Part shown: piece by piece, positions 26,214 through 38,167 of the stretch
Layout of the letters: the number at the start of each line of letters is the position of its first letter
Position numbering within the stretch: the first letter of the stretch is position 1
Made by a program: the position numbers and the translations under genes
Assembly: GCA_004802725.1 (NCBI GenBank)
Contig: SGPM01000098.1
Location: 1-64,000 of the forward strand
Length of the DNA: 64,000 nucleotides
Source of the DNA: Antrodiella citrinella
Lineage: Eukaryota > Basidiomycota > Agaricomycetes > Polyporales > Steccherinaceae
Direction: 5' to 3'
Notes under the pieces: model-generated
Database searches by the model: none
The model's input: the letters and a program-made list of their open reading frames with translations, nothing else
What the model was told of the DNA's origin: nothing

Positions 26214-27056
26214 TTACAGTTCTCGTACTGTGAAAAGGGGAAGATCGGTCAGGGTTCGCCTTCCATCCTATAATGGTTAAACTCACCTCTGATCACAAAG
26301 TTGGCGAGAACTGCGAAGAACAACAAAGCACTGATAACAACAGGGCCCAGAATTTGATCTGTAACAACCTTGCTCTCAGTGGAAATGATCACACAGGATG
26401 CAAAGGGCTCACCGAAATGACCAGGATCCCGCTTCCGAATCATCGTTATCCGTCGTTGGTAAACGGCATATCCGTAGACCTGTAAAGGTTCAACAGCCAC
26501 ATCTGGATTGCTATCGGTTCATGTGACGCACCAATACTCCAATACTGATTACTGCATATGTATACGCGAAATTCCGAGCAATTTGGTCTTTGGATGCGTT
26601 GAACAAGGCCAATGCGAGTGTAGCGATGAGAACACCAATATTCAGGTAGGAGATCCAAGCTGCATATATGTGAGCCAGACCATCACACGGAATAGCCAAA
26701 CGCATATGCTCACTTCGTTCATTCGCAAACCACACCTTGCCCTCTACCTTAACTGGAGTTGCAATCTTCTTGGGCACCCGGACTTGAGAAGGTAGAGAAT
26801 TGATAGCATGGTAATCCCGAACGGTGGGCATCTGCCCGTGCTCATCTTGTGAAGCCTCTGGAACATTGTCGGCGCGCGTGTACCGAGGTCTGCGAGTAAA
26901 TGTCTTCTTGGGGAGTGCAGCAAGCGCGGACGCAGAGAAGGGCGCGACCATGTCCGCCACAGCGTGCCACGACCTCCGGATGAGTGACCCGCGTTGCTCG
27001 TCGTCTTGAGCATTGAGCTCGGATGGGTTGAGGTCACCTGCGCCGTTGGATGACAT
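26214..27056 (-). CDS. VTC-family (DUF202) vacuolar membrane protein
   Basis: Predicted 207-aa protein, exons 27056-26714, 26659-26532, 26479-26413, 26358-26287 and 26227-26214, all in frame. Residues about 1-90 are a polar, probably disordered tail with ARG-rich patches. Then come PTVRDYHAINSLP and a PVKVEGKVWFANERTWISYL segment, followed by three membrane helices around IGVLIATLALALF, YAVISIGVLVYGYAVY and GPVVISALLFFAVLANFVIR. This is the DUF202/VTC transmembrane module of the vacuolar transporter chaperone that makes and translocates polyphosphate. SPX and polyphosphate polymerase domains are absent, so it is a Vtc1-type accessory subunit by architecture, though its linker looks like that of the larger VTC subunits. 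Divergent from the Hsp40 gene over about 290 bp. Confidence 0.8.
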
Positions 27057-27347
27057 GGCCGTGGTGGAGGGGAGAGGAAGGGACGGTGACGACGGCGTGC
27101 CCAGCACATTACCTAAAATGGAAGGCGCTTTCGGAGACTCAACGGAACTCGCACGATGCTCACACGACTGGGACAGCGCCTGGGCCTACGTCAGAGATGG
27201 AGTCTAGTATGTTCTGGCAAGTTCGTCTGGCTGCTTCAGACGTCCAGGCGGTGGGGAGGGGCAGGATACAAAACCATCGTTGTTCACGACCGCCGTCTTC
27301 CAAACTCTCGACAACATTATCCTTACTCGAGAAACTAACTTCTCACC
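27057..27347. promoter_or_regulatory. putative bidirectional promoter VTC gene / Hsp40
   Basis: About 290 bp between divergent start codons. No clear heat-shock element array (repeated nGAAn units) or phosphate-response site was identified by eye. Confidence 0.35.
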
Positions 27348-28667
27348 ATGGGCACTGACTACTATAAGCTGCTCGGTGTAGGCAAAGATGCCTCGGAGGA
27401 CGATATTAAGAAGGCGTACAAGAAGATGGTATGTGACTCGCCATGATGGCACAACTGCATGTACTGACCTATCGTAGGCTCTGAAATGGCATCCAGACCG
27501 GAACAACGGCTCGGAAGAGGCTTCGAAGAAATTCAAGGAGGTGCGCGCAGCAATATCGTCAAAATGAGACTCAATCTACTGATGCACTATAACATACAGA
27601 TTTCTGAAGCTTTTGAAGTCCTCAGCGACAAACAGAAGCGCACAATATACGACCAATTTGGAGAGGAAGGGCTAAAAGGCGGTGCCCCTCCACCAGGGGC
27701 TGGTGGGCCTGGAGGATTCAGCAACTTCTCTCAGGGCTTCCCCGGTGGCGGCGGAGGGTCAACATTCACCTTCACTTCTTCTCCAGGAGGATTTGGTGGT
27801 GGTACGGGTGGGTTTTCCCCTACGGACCCTAACAGAATATTTGAGTGAGTGTTTAAGCCAACGTTCAGTTATCGCATACTAACGTTCATTGTTAGGTCCT
27901 TCTTTGGCTCTTTCGGGGGAATGGGAGGAACGGGAGGTATGGGACGTGGCATGGGAAGTGGCATGCGCGGTGGCCCCAGCACGTTCAGTGCTCACGATGA
28001 GGACGACCCGATGAGCGGTTTCTCCAGTTTCGGCGGTATGCCAGGTGGCATGCACAACGGCCGCTCAGGGCTCCACCGAACAAACAGCGGGCGTCGGTCG
28101 TCAGCTGCTGCCGCATCTTCCGCTGGTCCATCGGAGATCACGAAACCCCTCAAAGTGACCTTAGAGGAACTCTACGTCGGTGCTACGAAACGGCTAAAGG
28201 TCGGTCGCAAATTGCTGAGCGGAGGGACGGAAGACAAGGTTCTCGAGATCCAAGTCTATCCTGGATGGAAGAGCGGGACAAAAGTCCGATTCCCTCGCGC
28301 AGGCAATGAGCAGCCTTCCGGCGAAGCACAAGACCTCGTGTTCGTCGTCGAAGAGAAACCACACGACCGCTTTGTACGAGAAGGAAACGACTTGATCACT
28401 CATCAGTCATTACCTCTCGTCGAAGCACTCGCAGGAAGTGGAGGGAAGAGGACCGTGGAGGCGTTGGATGGGCGGAAGCTTCAAGTCACCATTCCGACCG
28501 GAGTCGTAAAACCTGGGCAGCAATCACTCATCTCAGGAGAAGGCATGCCTGTACGGAAGGAGGGTGCTGTGAAGCAGAAGGGTGATATGATCGTGAAATG
28601 GGACATCGTCTTCCCTGAACGGTTGACACCCGCGCAGAAGGAGGGAATTCGGAAAGTTTTGGTTTGA
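27348..28667 (+). CDS. type II Hsp40 (DnaJ class B, Sis1-like)
   Basis: Co-chaperone that delivers substrates to Hsp70 and stimulates its ATPase. Four exons keep frame: 27348-27428, 27478-27540, 27600-27844, 27896-28667; 386 aa. The J domain starts at residue 1 ([20 protein letters not shown]) with the HPD tripeptide in WHPDRNN. It is followed by a long Gly/Phe region and a Gly/Met stretch ([17 protein letters not shown]), then two beta-barrel substrate-binding domains ([30 protein letters not shown]). There is no CxxCxGxG zinc finger, so it is class B, like yeast Sis1 or human DNAJB1. It lies head-to-head with the VTC-family gene. Localisation is probably cytosol and nucleus. Confidence 0.93.
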
Positions 28668-31600
28668 AGCCTTTGTATTTTTTTGCTCATGCATCTTTGG
28701 ACTGTTACAACATCACCTCAGTGTATTCTTAACAACTTCTACCGGAGTGTAGTATTATAGACACAGATTTTACGGATACTTACCCTCGTCGCTCTGCTCC
28801 TTTGTCGTGTGAGAAGAACTTACTAAGTACTATCTTGAGAAAACTCTACTCAACGCCGGCGCGCAGTAGCGCGCAGTTAGCTAAATTTGAAATTCCCGTC
28901 GTTCGGTTTTTTTCCCTTGAATTTGATTCAGATTCTGTCTACTGCGGGGATGACGTTGGAAAACGTTGATCGATCATGACCCTATTTCGGCCACTTCAAC
29001 ATTGACCACGACCACGACGATTCCACGATTCCGAACCTTCCGACGCGTTTCTCGAGTCAGAAGGACAGCATGCCACGAGCCACGACGAAGAGTCGCCAGG
29101 TAGTTCAGCCTGAGCCTGTGGACAATCATGTCGATATCAACTGCTTTTTCTCATAATTCCGACCATCTCACATTTACTTTGACCATCCCGGGCAGTACGA
29201 TGATGAGACCCCAAAGTCTCTTGTACCCGAATAGAGACTTACTGTATCGAAGTTGAAGAGAGAGGCTGTTCAATCGGACTATACTCGGTGACGGGCCTTG
29301 TGGCGTTCGAGTGGTCATAGGTGGTCATTCCAGTGAGTCTCTGGCAAGTATACGTTTATTTAATCTTGGATTTTACACACTCTTGTGCATTGCTTCAACA
29401 GACAAACTGCAATCCTCTGCCATTCGAAGTTATCAGCCGCAGAAGGTTCATGATCGTGCTCTCCGAGTCATTCAGGTCGTTTAGGAGTCGCATACTTCAG
29501 ACCACAAAATGTTCCAATGTTTCTCTGCACATCAACGTCGCCGTCATTATCAAGTGCGCCCGGCTCATTCGAATCGTTGAGTGTCTTTCGCTTCTCTGTT
29601 ATTGCCCTCGCTGATCACCGCTGGACATGTAGTATGTACTGCACCATACAGGTTGGCAACGGATGTTCGCACTGTGTACAACGGATCCCTTGTTCCTTTG
29701 CCGCGCTGGTATATGTGCTTCCGGAAGCTCGACAAGTACCCCAACTTGAATGCACCCCGTCGCAGAAGTTGCTGGGATTACACTCCTGCGTTCTATATTG
29801 GGTGGCCACTGCCGTGAGTTTGTACCTTTTCTCCTGAGGATTATGCTTAAGCTTGTTCCTGTCGTGTACATGACCTCTAGGTGTCCAGAACTACTCAGAG
29901 GCCTTGCATGTTATTGCAATTGTTGATTGCGGTGTTCACGAACGTGCGATCAACTTCTGCTGACATTTGGGGTACGAGGCTCGAGCTAGCACGGCCGAGT
30001 TGTTTCTACTTCACCACGACCATCTTCTTTGTTGCTATAATGACTCGACTCAGCTCGACTATCACGCAGTGGCTTCCCCTCTTGATTATTTTCCGTCGAT
30101 CCTTCGACAGATCCCTCGTCGCTGTGTTCCTTGATGTGGATGATCAAGTTCATGGTACTAACTGATCATTGTCTTGTATGTTCGGCATAGCCACCTTATA
30201 CAGCAGCCACTTCGGTTTGATTGGAGTCTTCATTGATTGTAACGATGCAGCGTTCTCCGAGGTGAGAGTTATAATCACTCCCGCTGCGGCGAGTCTACTA
30301 TTACTGACTCGGATGTACCTGCAGACCGCGAAGAATGATCTTTGCGTGCGCCACAGAGTTTGATGACATGAGATATCCGGCTATATCCTTCTTTAAAGCC
30401 CGAGGAGCGTTTTGATCGAGTTTGATCTTTACCAACCTCCTTTCGGCAGAGCGTATGATGATTGACGACATGACCGTGCATGATGGTGGGGTTATCGGTA
30501 AAGCTGGTAAAGTGCTGTCGGAGGTATATAACGCAAAGTCCATTTATTTAGCACTGAGTCGACGCCTCACCTTGACAGAGACTGCAACAGCATACAGAAG
30601 AAAAAATCCTGCGGCATAGCAGACGAAAGCAAGCTGCCACGCTCCTAGACAACGCTACATGTCTCGTATGCAGTGGTCATTATAGGCACATGAGTTTCCG
30701 GAACCCTATATACTCAAAACCCACGCCAACTCAACCAACTTCAAGGGCTCCAGCTGAATGTATAGTGATTCGTCTCCGTTCGGTGTTCGCGTGTGTTCGC
30801 AGGTATCTGCTCCGGAGCGCATCAGGTGTACTCAATATCAGGCAGACGAAACTCGGTCTTGTCCCTCAACTTAGTCGGGGCCTTTCTGGACCTTCCTACG
30901 ATTTGCCCGGCCAACGTTCGTGGTACCCCTACCCACTCTACCAGCAAGAGATCAAGACTCGCTTGGTGCAATAAACTCAGATTAGATTTCGGGCCCGCGA
31001 TCGGTGGGCATGGGTACGTACCACAAGGTTTCCCGAATGCTAATATTATTCCTGCGTGGCCAGAACGCACGCCCCTGGGCTTAGGGTAAAATTCCTGTAG
31101 ACCTCTGTGGGTCCCCGTCCGGGTCAAACCAAACTTAGTTGATTTCCAAATCATCTATTTGCCTTGCGTGCGGAGCCTACTAGGGAAGCAAAAATAGCAA
31201 GCAGCCTGGATATTCTGAACCCGTGCAGCTTCACAGAGAGTCGGAGAGTCGGAGCTGGGTATGAAATGGAGCGTAGGTTCATCACGTACTTGGTTTTCGA
31301 AGCTTGGGCTGAAGCTTCATACCTAGATGTATGTCGAATACGTGTTGAAGATTGGATCGGAATGTTCTACGTAGCGACGAAAGCTAGGCACAGCCTGAGA
31401 CATCTCCGAGGCTCGTCGTTGTTCAGGGTGCGCCTGTCCTTCGTCGCTAAGTCAGAAGATTCTGACTCTGGTCGGGACTCGGCGTCGGTATGCTCAACTT
31501 GGGCTGAGCACCGATGCTGGCGGTTTGGGAGACTCGAGAGCTCATTCGTTCGCAGTGTCTCCCTTAATCCTGCACACGACCATTCTGGGGTTGCTTTGAG

Positions 31601-32625
31601 AACTGAGATGTACATTCGCGGGCATTCTTCACAGGCCTTTCAACTTGATTGTCTAGAGTTTGACATCCCAGTGAACCCATGACCGCTCGGAGTATGTTAT
31701 GACGCCGGCGATGCTGGGAAGGCAATGCCTCCTGGTAATGATACTGCGGTGCAGAGTCATATAAACCACTTCTTGCAGACTGATCCTCGATGAAATCTGA
31801 CATCGCGGGGAGACCGATTGCCCGTTGCTCTACATTCCACGCACAAATGGTCTTGTGCAGATCTTCCATCATATTGACATTGTGAGTCGTTGGCGCACAC
31901 GACTCATCATGCATCAGGTCCCACCACTGAATCTATATTGCCCATACTTCACGTTCGCTGAGCGCATAAACTGTTCGTACCAGCTTGTGGTCAGAGAGCT
32001 TGAAAAGTGTAACAAACGTTCTCTCGGCGTTCAAATAGTTTTGACCGGCATCTCTTACTGCGAGGGGCGCCGTACCGGAATGATTTCGTCTCCAGAAATC
32101 GCCGTCGAGATCGCGTGAAGATATGCAATCCGGATTTGGAAGGTCGATCACAGGTACTCGTCCATGTGCAACCGTAATCCACCCTTGCGCCTAGTGAGAT
32201 TCTTCATTTTCATCGTCTGAACAGGAAGATGCTCACGAACGTCGCAGAAGTATTGGGGAAAGTCACTGTCGAAAGGCACTACGCTTTGCAAATGAAAGGA
32301 TATACAACAAGCGAAGGAGTGATGCAAACACCGTCTACCATCAGAGGTGGTTCTGCAGCTCTCAATCGTCACGGACTCACGGTCGTTTCGGGTCATTTCA
32401 AAAGTGAGCTCGTGAGGGCATCCACGCACGTGTGTAGGTATTTATTCCTCCTTCAGGGCGGAGAGTTGTCGAGCGCACCTATCATGCATCATGCATCATT
32501 TGTGGCATCAATCCTCTTCCGGCTCGTGAGCCCATACAAGATAAGTAGGCCTCTCTCGTCCTTCTGAGGGCGTCAGACATCAGTCCTCCTTTCACCTTTC
32601 TCTTTCTTTATCTCTTTACGACGCC
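28668..32625. other. 4-kb gene-poor stretch, no supportable gene
   Basis: Only short open frames. An ATG at about 29071 opens a 31-codon frame (MPRATTKSRQ...) that then stops and could be the remnant of a lost gene's first exon. A frame around 31266-31682 encodes about 139 aa without any recognisable motif. Around 31240 there is a tandem CGGAGAGT-type repeat, and around 28855-28880 a doubled GCGCGCAGT. No LTRs, target-site duplications or transposase motifs were found. The last 100 bp are CT-rich and probably the promoter of the MFS gene. Confidence 0.4.
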
Positions 32626-34751
32626 ATGGCTAAGGGTGGCTTGTCTCAGATCTCCCTCATCTTCGCGTACGTCGAGCCAGTCCCTCTGCGTTCGCAGTCC
32701 TAGTACTAACACCTTGGTCTTCACAGATGTGGGACTGCGCTTTTTTCTGATGGTATGGGCTGTTGAGGTCTCTCTTGAGAATGTGAGTACTGATCGTCGT
32801 GACTTGCAGGCTTTGCCAACGGTGTCATTGGAAACAGTGAGTTATATGCTTCATCCGAATATTTACTGTGCTTACAAGATCTCTAGTTCTCACCCGTATG
32901 CGCTTTCCCCCGTGGTTATCAGCCAACTCTAAACTTTGAATTTTAGTCTTGAAACGTGTCTATGGAACGGAGCGAGTTGAAGCGAACAACTATGCCACCG
33001 TCCTCAGCAGTGTTACCTTTGCCGGTACCATTGTTGGCATGTTGACGTTCGGTTATCTCTCAGACAAGCTTGGTCGTAAGTTCGGTATGGTAAGTCACTC
33101 GTGATATTTCTGGATCTTTTCACTTGATGACCTCCCAATGTTAGATGCTTGCGACTGGTATTGTCGCGTTATTCGCTGGTCTTTCTGCTGCCTCCACCGG
33201 AGCCCACCACAGTTTACACGGACTGCTTCAAATGCTTATCGCCTGCCGTTTCCTTCTTGGTATCGGTGTGGGTGCCGAATACCCTTGCGGTTCCGTCGCT
33301 GCTTCCGAACAATCTGAGGGTGAGGGCGTCGCGAAGGGTACCCAGCAAAGATGGTTCGCCCTTGCTACCAGTGAGTCTTCGTGTCAACTTGTCCAGGAAT
33401 TCGAACTTATTCCTCTTCGACAGACACCATGATTGACTTTGGTTTCGTTATTGCGAACTTTGTGCCGCTTGTTTTGTTCTGGATGTACGTGATGCCAATT
33501 TTTCGCGCTTCGTCTTGTGCCTTATGTTCCGAACCAGCTTCGGTAACAACCATCTCCGCGCTGTATGGCGTTTGTCCCTCGGTCTCGGCGTGGTCCCCGC
33601 TCTTGCTGTCTTTTTGTGGCGGTTGAAGATGGACGAGCCCCCTCACTACAAGAAGAACGCTATTGTTCGCGGAAGGACTCCTTACTGGTTGATCATCAAG
33701 CGTTATTGGTTCCCTTTCACCGGTATCTGTATTACTTGGTTCTGTTATGACTTCATCACATACCCTGTAAGTCTACGGTCGCATTGATGACCGCTTCGAG
33801 TACTGATTTACTGGTTTAGTTCGGTCTGTATACCTCCACTATTGTCAACAACATTACCCACGACAACGCCTCGCTCAGCGTTGTCTTTGGATGGGGTACC
33901 GTTATTAAGTATGCTCTCTACTCTGCCTCTTCCGCATGGACTGTCATGCTAACTGAAGATTGCCAGCTTGTTCTACATGCCCGGAACGATCGGCGGTGCT
34001 TTGATCGTTGACTACCTTGGCCCCAAGTGGTGTATGATTTTGGGTTTGCTGTTGCAGGCTTTCTTCGGTTTCATCATGAGCGGTCTCTACGTCAAGTAAG
34101 TCCAGGCCTTGACTTCATCAAGGATATATGTCTCATGCTCTTTCCATAGACTTACCAACCACATCGCTGCCTTCGCTGTCATTTACGGTATCTTCTTGGC
34201 GTTCGGTGAAGTTGGTCCCGGTAACTGCCTCGGTATGCTTGCTGCCAAGACCGGTCCCACTGCCGTTCGTGGTCAATTCTACGGTATTGCCGCTGCTGTT
34301 GGCAAGATCGGTGCCTTCGTTGGTACATGGGGTACGTCGATTTCGCACCATTTCGAGCTTCTCGAACTTTTTCGACTTAACCTTGATTTTGCAGCCTTCC
34401 CTCCCATGATCGCAGCATTCGGTGGCGCTGACTCCGACAGGGGTAACACTGGGCCTTTCTGGGTCGGCAGTGGTCTCGCTGTATTCAGTGCCATTGTTAC
34501 CTACTTCATGATCAAGCCCCTTGACCAGGACGGCATGATGGAGGAGGACCGCCTGGTAAGTACCATGTGCATTCACGCCTCAATATATACCATGATCACT
34601 GATCATAACATCACAGTTCCGCGAGTATCTTGAGGCCAACGGCTACGACACCTCCGTCATGGGTCTCGAGAGCGAGGCATCATCCCTCTCCGAAGACTCA
34701 ATAGACAAGGAGAAGCACCACGAAGACGATATCATCAAAAGCGTAGCTTAA
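32626..34751 (+). CDS. MFS transporter, GIT1/phosphate symporter type
   Basis: Twelve-helix major facilitator predicted from twelve in-frame exons: 32626-32666, 32727-32752, 32810-32836, 32947-33089, 33145-33370, 33424-33484, 33538-33766, 33820-33908, 33967-34095, 34150-34331, 34395-34555, 34617-34751; 482 aa. The loop 2-3 signature is GYLSDKLGRKFGM. The region RFLLGIGVGAEYPCGSVAASE and the later GNCLGMLAAKTGPTAVRGQFYG match the phosphate/glycerophosphodiester branch, as in yeast Git1, which imports glycerophosphoinositol. A cytosolic acidic tail (ESEASSLSEDSIDKEKHHEDD) ends the protein and could carry sorting or ubiquitylation signals. Two of the first exons are only 26 and 27 nt. The substrate is inferred from the subfamily and is not proven. 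Confidence 0.88.
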
Positions 34752-35380
34752 AGCAACTGTTACGCGGGGTTTCTTGGTCTTTTTCATGTTTTCTTGTCAT
34801 TACACCCCAGATGGATTCCGTCTATTCATGTTTGTACTTCGTATCTTTTGGGATGCGCAAAGCTCATGCTTGTTACGATTGTTTCAGGGCCTTATTTATT
34901 TCATTATGTTACGGATTTGGGGCGGCATGTGCCATATACATAGTTCTTCTGTTCTCGTTTAAATTTTGTTTTAGTGATACAATGCAATACTACGCACGGG
35001 ATCAGACATCCCATAACTTGAATCAACGTATCCCAGAGATGAGTGATATTAGATAGATGCCTTGTGGCGCAAATCCACGTCCGACACCACGAAACAAGTA
35101 CGTTTGCTATGAAGGAACAGCTCATCTTCTTCGGAGACCTACTGTCCGTGACAGATGAAAATGCGGAGTCGTCTGGAGCCCGATATGATTGAACTCTCCA
35201 CCAATTTGTGGTGCATCTGTCCGACTGTTGTTCACAGCGGCGCGCCAACGCGTGAAGCCTGACCGCTGGATGTCACATTCTGACCCGATCGGAGCCAGCA
35301 TAGGAGTGCAGCAAATATGAGAGCATTCGTTACGGAGTGGGAAACAGTGGTGGTGATATGCAGAAATACACGAGCAAATT
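34752..35380. other. convergent 3' intergenic region
   Basis: About 630 bp between the 3' ends of the MFS and SEM1 genes. AT-rich, with no feature recognised beyond presumed 3' UTRs. Confidence 0.4.
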
Positions 35381-35830
35381 CTAGTGCTGCATCGGCTGGA
35401 CGCCGCCCTGACCCTTCTTGGTCAATTCTTGCCTGTGGAGAATCAAAATACATCAGTCCGTGGAGAATGGACACATCTCCAGAAGGCGCACCTTAGTTGC
35501 ACGCTAAAATCGTCCTCGATGTCATCATCGTCCCAGTTGTCCTCCCACAGCTTGTCGCCCTTGGACTTAGCTGCACCCGGAGGGTTACCTCCAAGATGGG
35601 CCAAGTTGGTCTGGGCATCATCCCAGTCTAACGAACGAGTACAAGAAGAAAGCCAGTCAATCACAAGAGATGTGCAGCGTAAACATCGTTGACGTACCTG
35701 CAACTGCGAACTCTTCAAACTCGTCGTCCTCCTCAAGGACGCCCAACGCCGGTTGGCTCTCGTCTTCCTTCAAAGGCTCCGCGACCTTCGCAGTGGTTTC
35801 TGCGGTCTTCGACGAAGAGGCAGCAGCAGA
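35381..35830 (-). CDS. SEM1: 26S proteasome / TREX-2 subunit Sem1 (DSS1)
   Basis: Small acidic protein shared by the proteasome lid, the TREX-2 mRNA export complex and, in animals, BRCA2. Three exons keep frame: 35830-35698, 35627-35492, 35432-35381; 106 aa, somewhat longer than yeast Sem1 (89 aa) because of a Ser/Ala/Thr-rich N-terminus. Diagnostic are two acidic clusters with aromatic residues, LEEDDEFEEFAV and DKLWEDNWDDDDIEDDFS, followed by a C-terminal helix QLRQELTKKG. The gene starts 120 bp from a tRNA gene and 480 bp from the first of two RAE1 genes on the other strand, so its promoter overlaps a Pol III unit. The call is secure because the motif order is unique to this family. Confidence 0.93.
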
Positions 35831-35949
35831 CATGGTTGTGTGGTAGTTGCGGTCAAGATTGTGAAGAACGCGTCGGCGACGCGTCATGAAGTGTATGCGC
35901 AAGTGTTTGTGCATGTTGTCGTGAGGTACACAAGCGATCTTCTTTTATC

Positions 35950-36039
35950 GGCCGACTGGCCTAATGGTTAAGGCGTCAGTTTCCGGCATGTGTGTGTGTG
36001 TTAGCTGAAGATTTCTGGGTTCGAATCCCAGGTTGGTCG
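35950..36039 (+). tRNA. tRNA-Arg(CCG) with 16-nt intron
   Basis: Folds as a full cloverleaf: acceptor stem 35950-35956 with 36032-36038 (G-U pairs included), D stem GCCT/AGGC, anticodon stem TCAGT/GCTGA, T arm CTGGG-TTCGAAT-CCCAG, discriminator G. Positions 34-36 are CCG (35983-35985), reading CGG Arg. A 16-nt insertion after base 37 (35987-36002), almost all TG repeats, sits at the canonical tRNA intron position. The A box lies in the D arm and the B box in the T arm (GGTTCGAATCC). Confidence 0.93.
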
Positions 36040-36046
36040 TTTTTTT
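36040..36046 (+). terminator. Pol III terminator
   Basis: Run of seven T residues immediately after the tRNA discriminator base, the standard RNA polymerase III stop. Confidence 0.85.
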
Positions 36047-36309
36047 CTCTCAATTTTGCTATGTGTGTTGACCGTAGTCGTTTTCTGCCTGTTGCTGAAA
36101 GTGTGTCTTCGCAAGCGTGGCAAAGCAGAAGGCAGTCATCGTATCTCCGAGATGCACTCGGCAAAATCCGTACACGTGATATACACGATGAGTGCGGCGC
36201 ATGGTTCGCCTGCGACCTTGTACCGTCCCCTTCCAGTTGAACGAACTCGGATTGGTGTTGCATTTCCCTCCCCATTTCTTCACGGTCTTTTCACAGATCG
36301 TCTCCTTGA

Positions 36310-37822
36310 ATGGCGTCGTCGTTCTTCGCGTCCACGTCTGCTACGGCGTCAGCAACGCAGGACAAGGACATCGAGGTCAGTGACCCTCCGACCGACTCTA
36401 TCTCGTCTGTTGCGTTCTCGCCACAGGCGGACTACCTGGCGGTCGGAAGCTGGGACAACAATGTCAGTAAATATATCTTATGTCAATTTCGTTCTCTTAC
36501 ACGTCTCGTTTTGCGTGTCATAGGTCCGACTGTATGAAGTAGGGGCAAATGGCCAGTCACAAGGGAAAGCGATGTATCTTCATCAGGGCCCTGTCCTGAG
36601 TGTCTGTTGGAACAAAGTGCGTTTATGTGCATGTTTTGTATCTTTGTCGCGTCTCACTATCTGCTTTTAAGAAGGATGGGACCAAAGTTCTATCGGGTGG
36701 CGCCGACAACGCAGGACGAATGTTCGACATTGCAACTGGCACGTCTCAGCAAGTGGCTCAACACGACGCCCCTATCAAGGTGGTCAAATGGATTGAGACA
36801 CCTCAGGGCGGAATTTTGGCTACAGGAAGTTGGGATAAAACGATAAAGGTGCGCGCATTCTGGTCCTAGCTGCTCGCCACACTTGCTAATGAAAGCCTGT
36901 TATCTAGTACTGGGATCTTCGAACACCGAACCCAATTTCCACAGTGCAGCTTCCAGAGCGCTGTTATACCTTCGACGTCGCGTATCCTCTCATGGTCGTC
37001 GGTACGGCTGAACGCCACATTCAGGTCTTCAACTTGACGAACCCGACAACTGCATACAAAGTGTGTAAAGTCTGGTTGTGTTGTACTAATTACATTCTGA
37101 CTTCTGTTTCGCAGACCATGGTTTCTCCGCTGAAGTGGCAGACGAGAGTGGTCTCATGTTTCCCTTCTGCAAATGGATTTGCCGTAGGAAGTGTAGAGGG
37201 ACGAGTGGCTATCCAGTACGTCTCAGACATTATTTGTGCTAACAAGAGGCTCACCGCGTATCTTTGTACGTAGATACGTGGACGATAAAGATTCTGCGTG
37301 AGTCCCACAACTTCGTTGTTTGCAATGCTGGTGTGCTTACGGCTATTCGGAAACAAAGGTCCAACTTCTCCTTCAAATGTCACCGACGTGACCAGACTGC
37401 TACCTCGAAGGACCAATCTCTCGTATATGCCGTGAACGACATCACATTCCATCCAGTACATGGAACGTTCTCTACTTGCGGTACGCATTTGGTTCGCATC
37501 CTGGACGAGATGACTTATCCTGTTTCTTAGGTGCTGATGGAACTATTAACTACTGGGACAAGGACGCCCGCACTCGTCTCAAAAGTGAGCATATTGACTG
37601 ATAGTATTGTCCATGTATGCTAACGTTATATGGACAGCCTTTGAACCTGTCGCCGGCCCAGTCACCGCTACCTGCTTCAACCGTACGGGATCCATCTTCG
37701 CGTACTCCATCTCCTACGACTGGTCCAAGGGACACTCGGGAATGACACCCGGCCATCCGAACAAGCTGATGTTGCACGCATGCAAGGATGACGAGGTCAA
37801 GCGGAAGCCACCTAAGCGGTGA
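36310..37822 (+). CDS. RAE1: mRNA export factor Rae1/Gle2, copy 1
   Basis: WD40 beta-propeller that binds the GLEBS motif of Nup98-type nucleoporins and serves mRNA export and spindle functions. Nine in-frame exons: 36310-36462, 36524-36616, 36675-36848, 36908-37060, 37115-37215, 37274-37297, 37359-37480, 37531-37584, 37638-37822; 352 aa. Visible: DPPTDSISSVAFSPQ, VGSWDNNVRLYEV, LSGGADNAGRMFDI, ATGSWDKTIKYWDLR, LPERCYTFDVAYPLMVVGTA, VGSVEGRVAIQYV, VNDITFHPVHGTFSTCGADG and a Rae1-type end with AYSISYDWSKGH. Repeats match Rae1 along the whole length. A second copy follows 345 bp downstream in the same orientation. This copy is the closer to the family consensus and probably keeps the essential role. 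Confidence 0.95.
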
Positions 37823-38167
37823 ATCGACGTATCCTTTTGCTTTGGTAGGTGCGGGTTACAGTGCATTGACTATGTCGTTGTTGCTACGCTGGTGCGGGCA
37901 GTGTCCTTGTGCATGTTTTTTGCTTCCTGTACATGTATCGCTCAACATCTTGAATCAATGCTGTGTGTGTGTTCTTTGACGGTGTTCTCGTGCAGGTTAG
38001 ATTTTTCTTCACGCCGCGGATTTGAACACCAAGATTGGAGTGTGTCCGGATTAGGAAAGTACCAACCCAAATGTGGCGAGTCGACGTCGTAGGGCTCGGC
38101 ACCGCTCTATTGAGATGACTCGGCTGCTATAACTTGCTCACCCCTCTCATCATCCTCCAAAGCAAGT

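Noticed and set aside
31164..31682. A 172-codon plus-strand open frame as a gene
   Set aside because: It has no ATG at its start (first ATG near 31266), no recognisable domain and no splice partners.
28668..32625. Transposable element in the gene-poor interval
   Set aside because: No terminal repeats, target-site duplication, reverse transcriptase, integrase or transposase motifs were seen.
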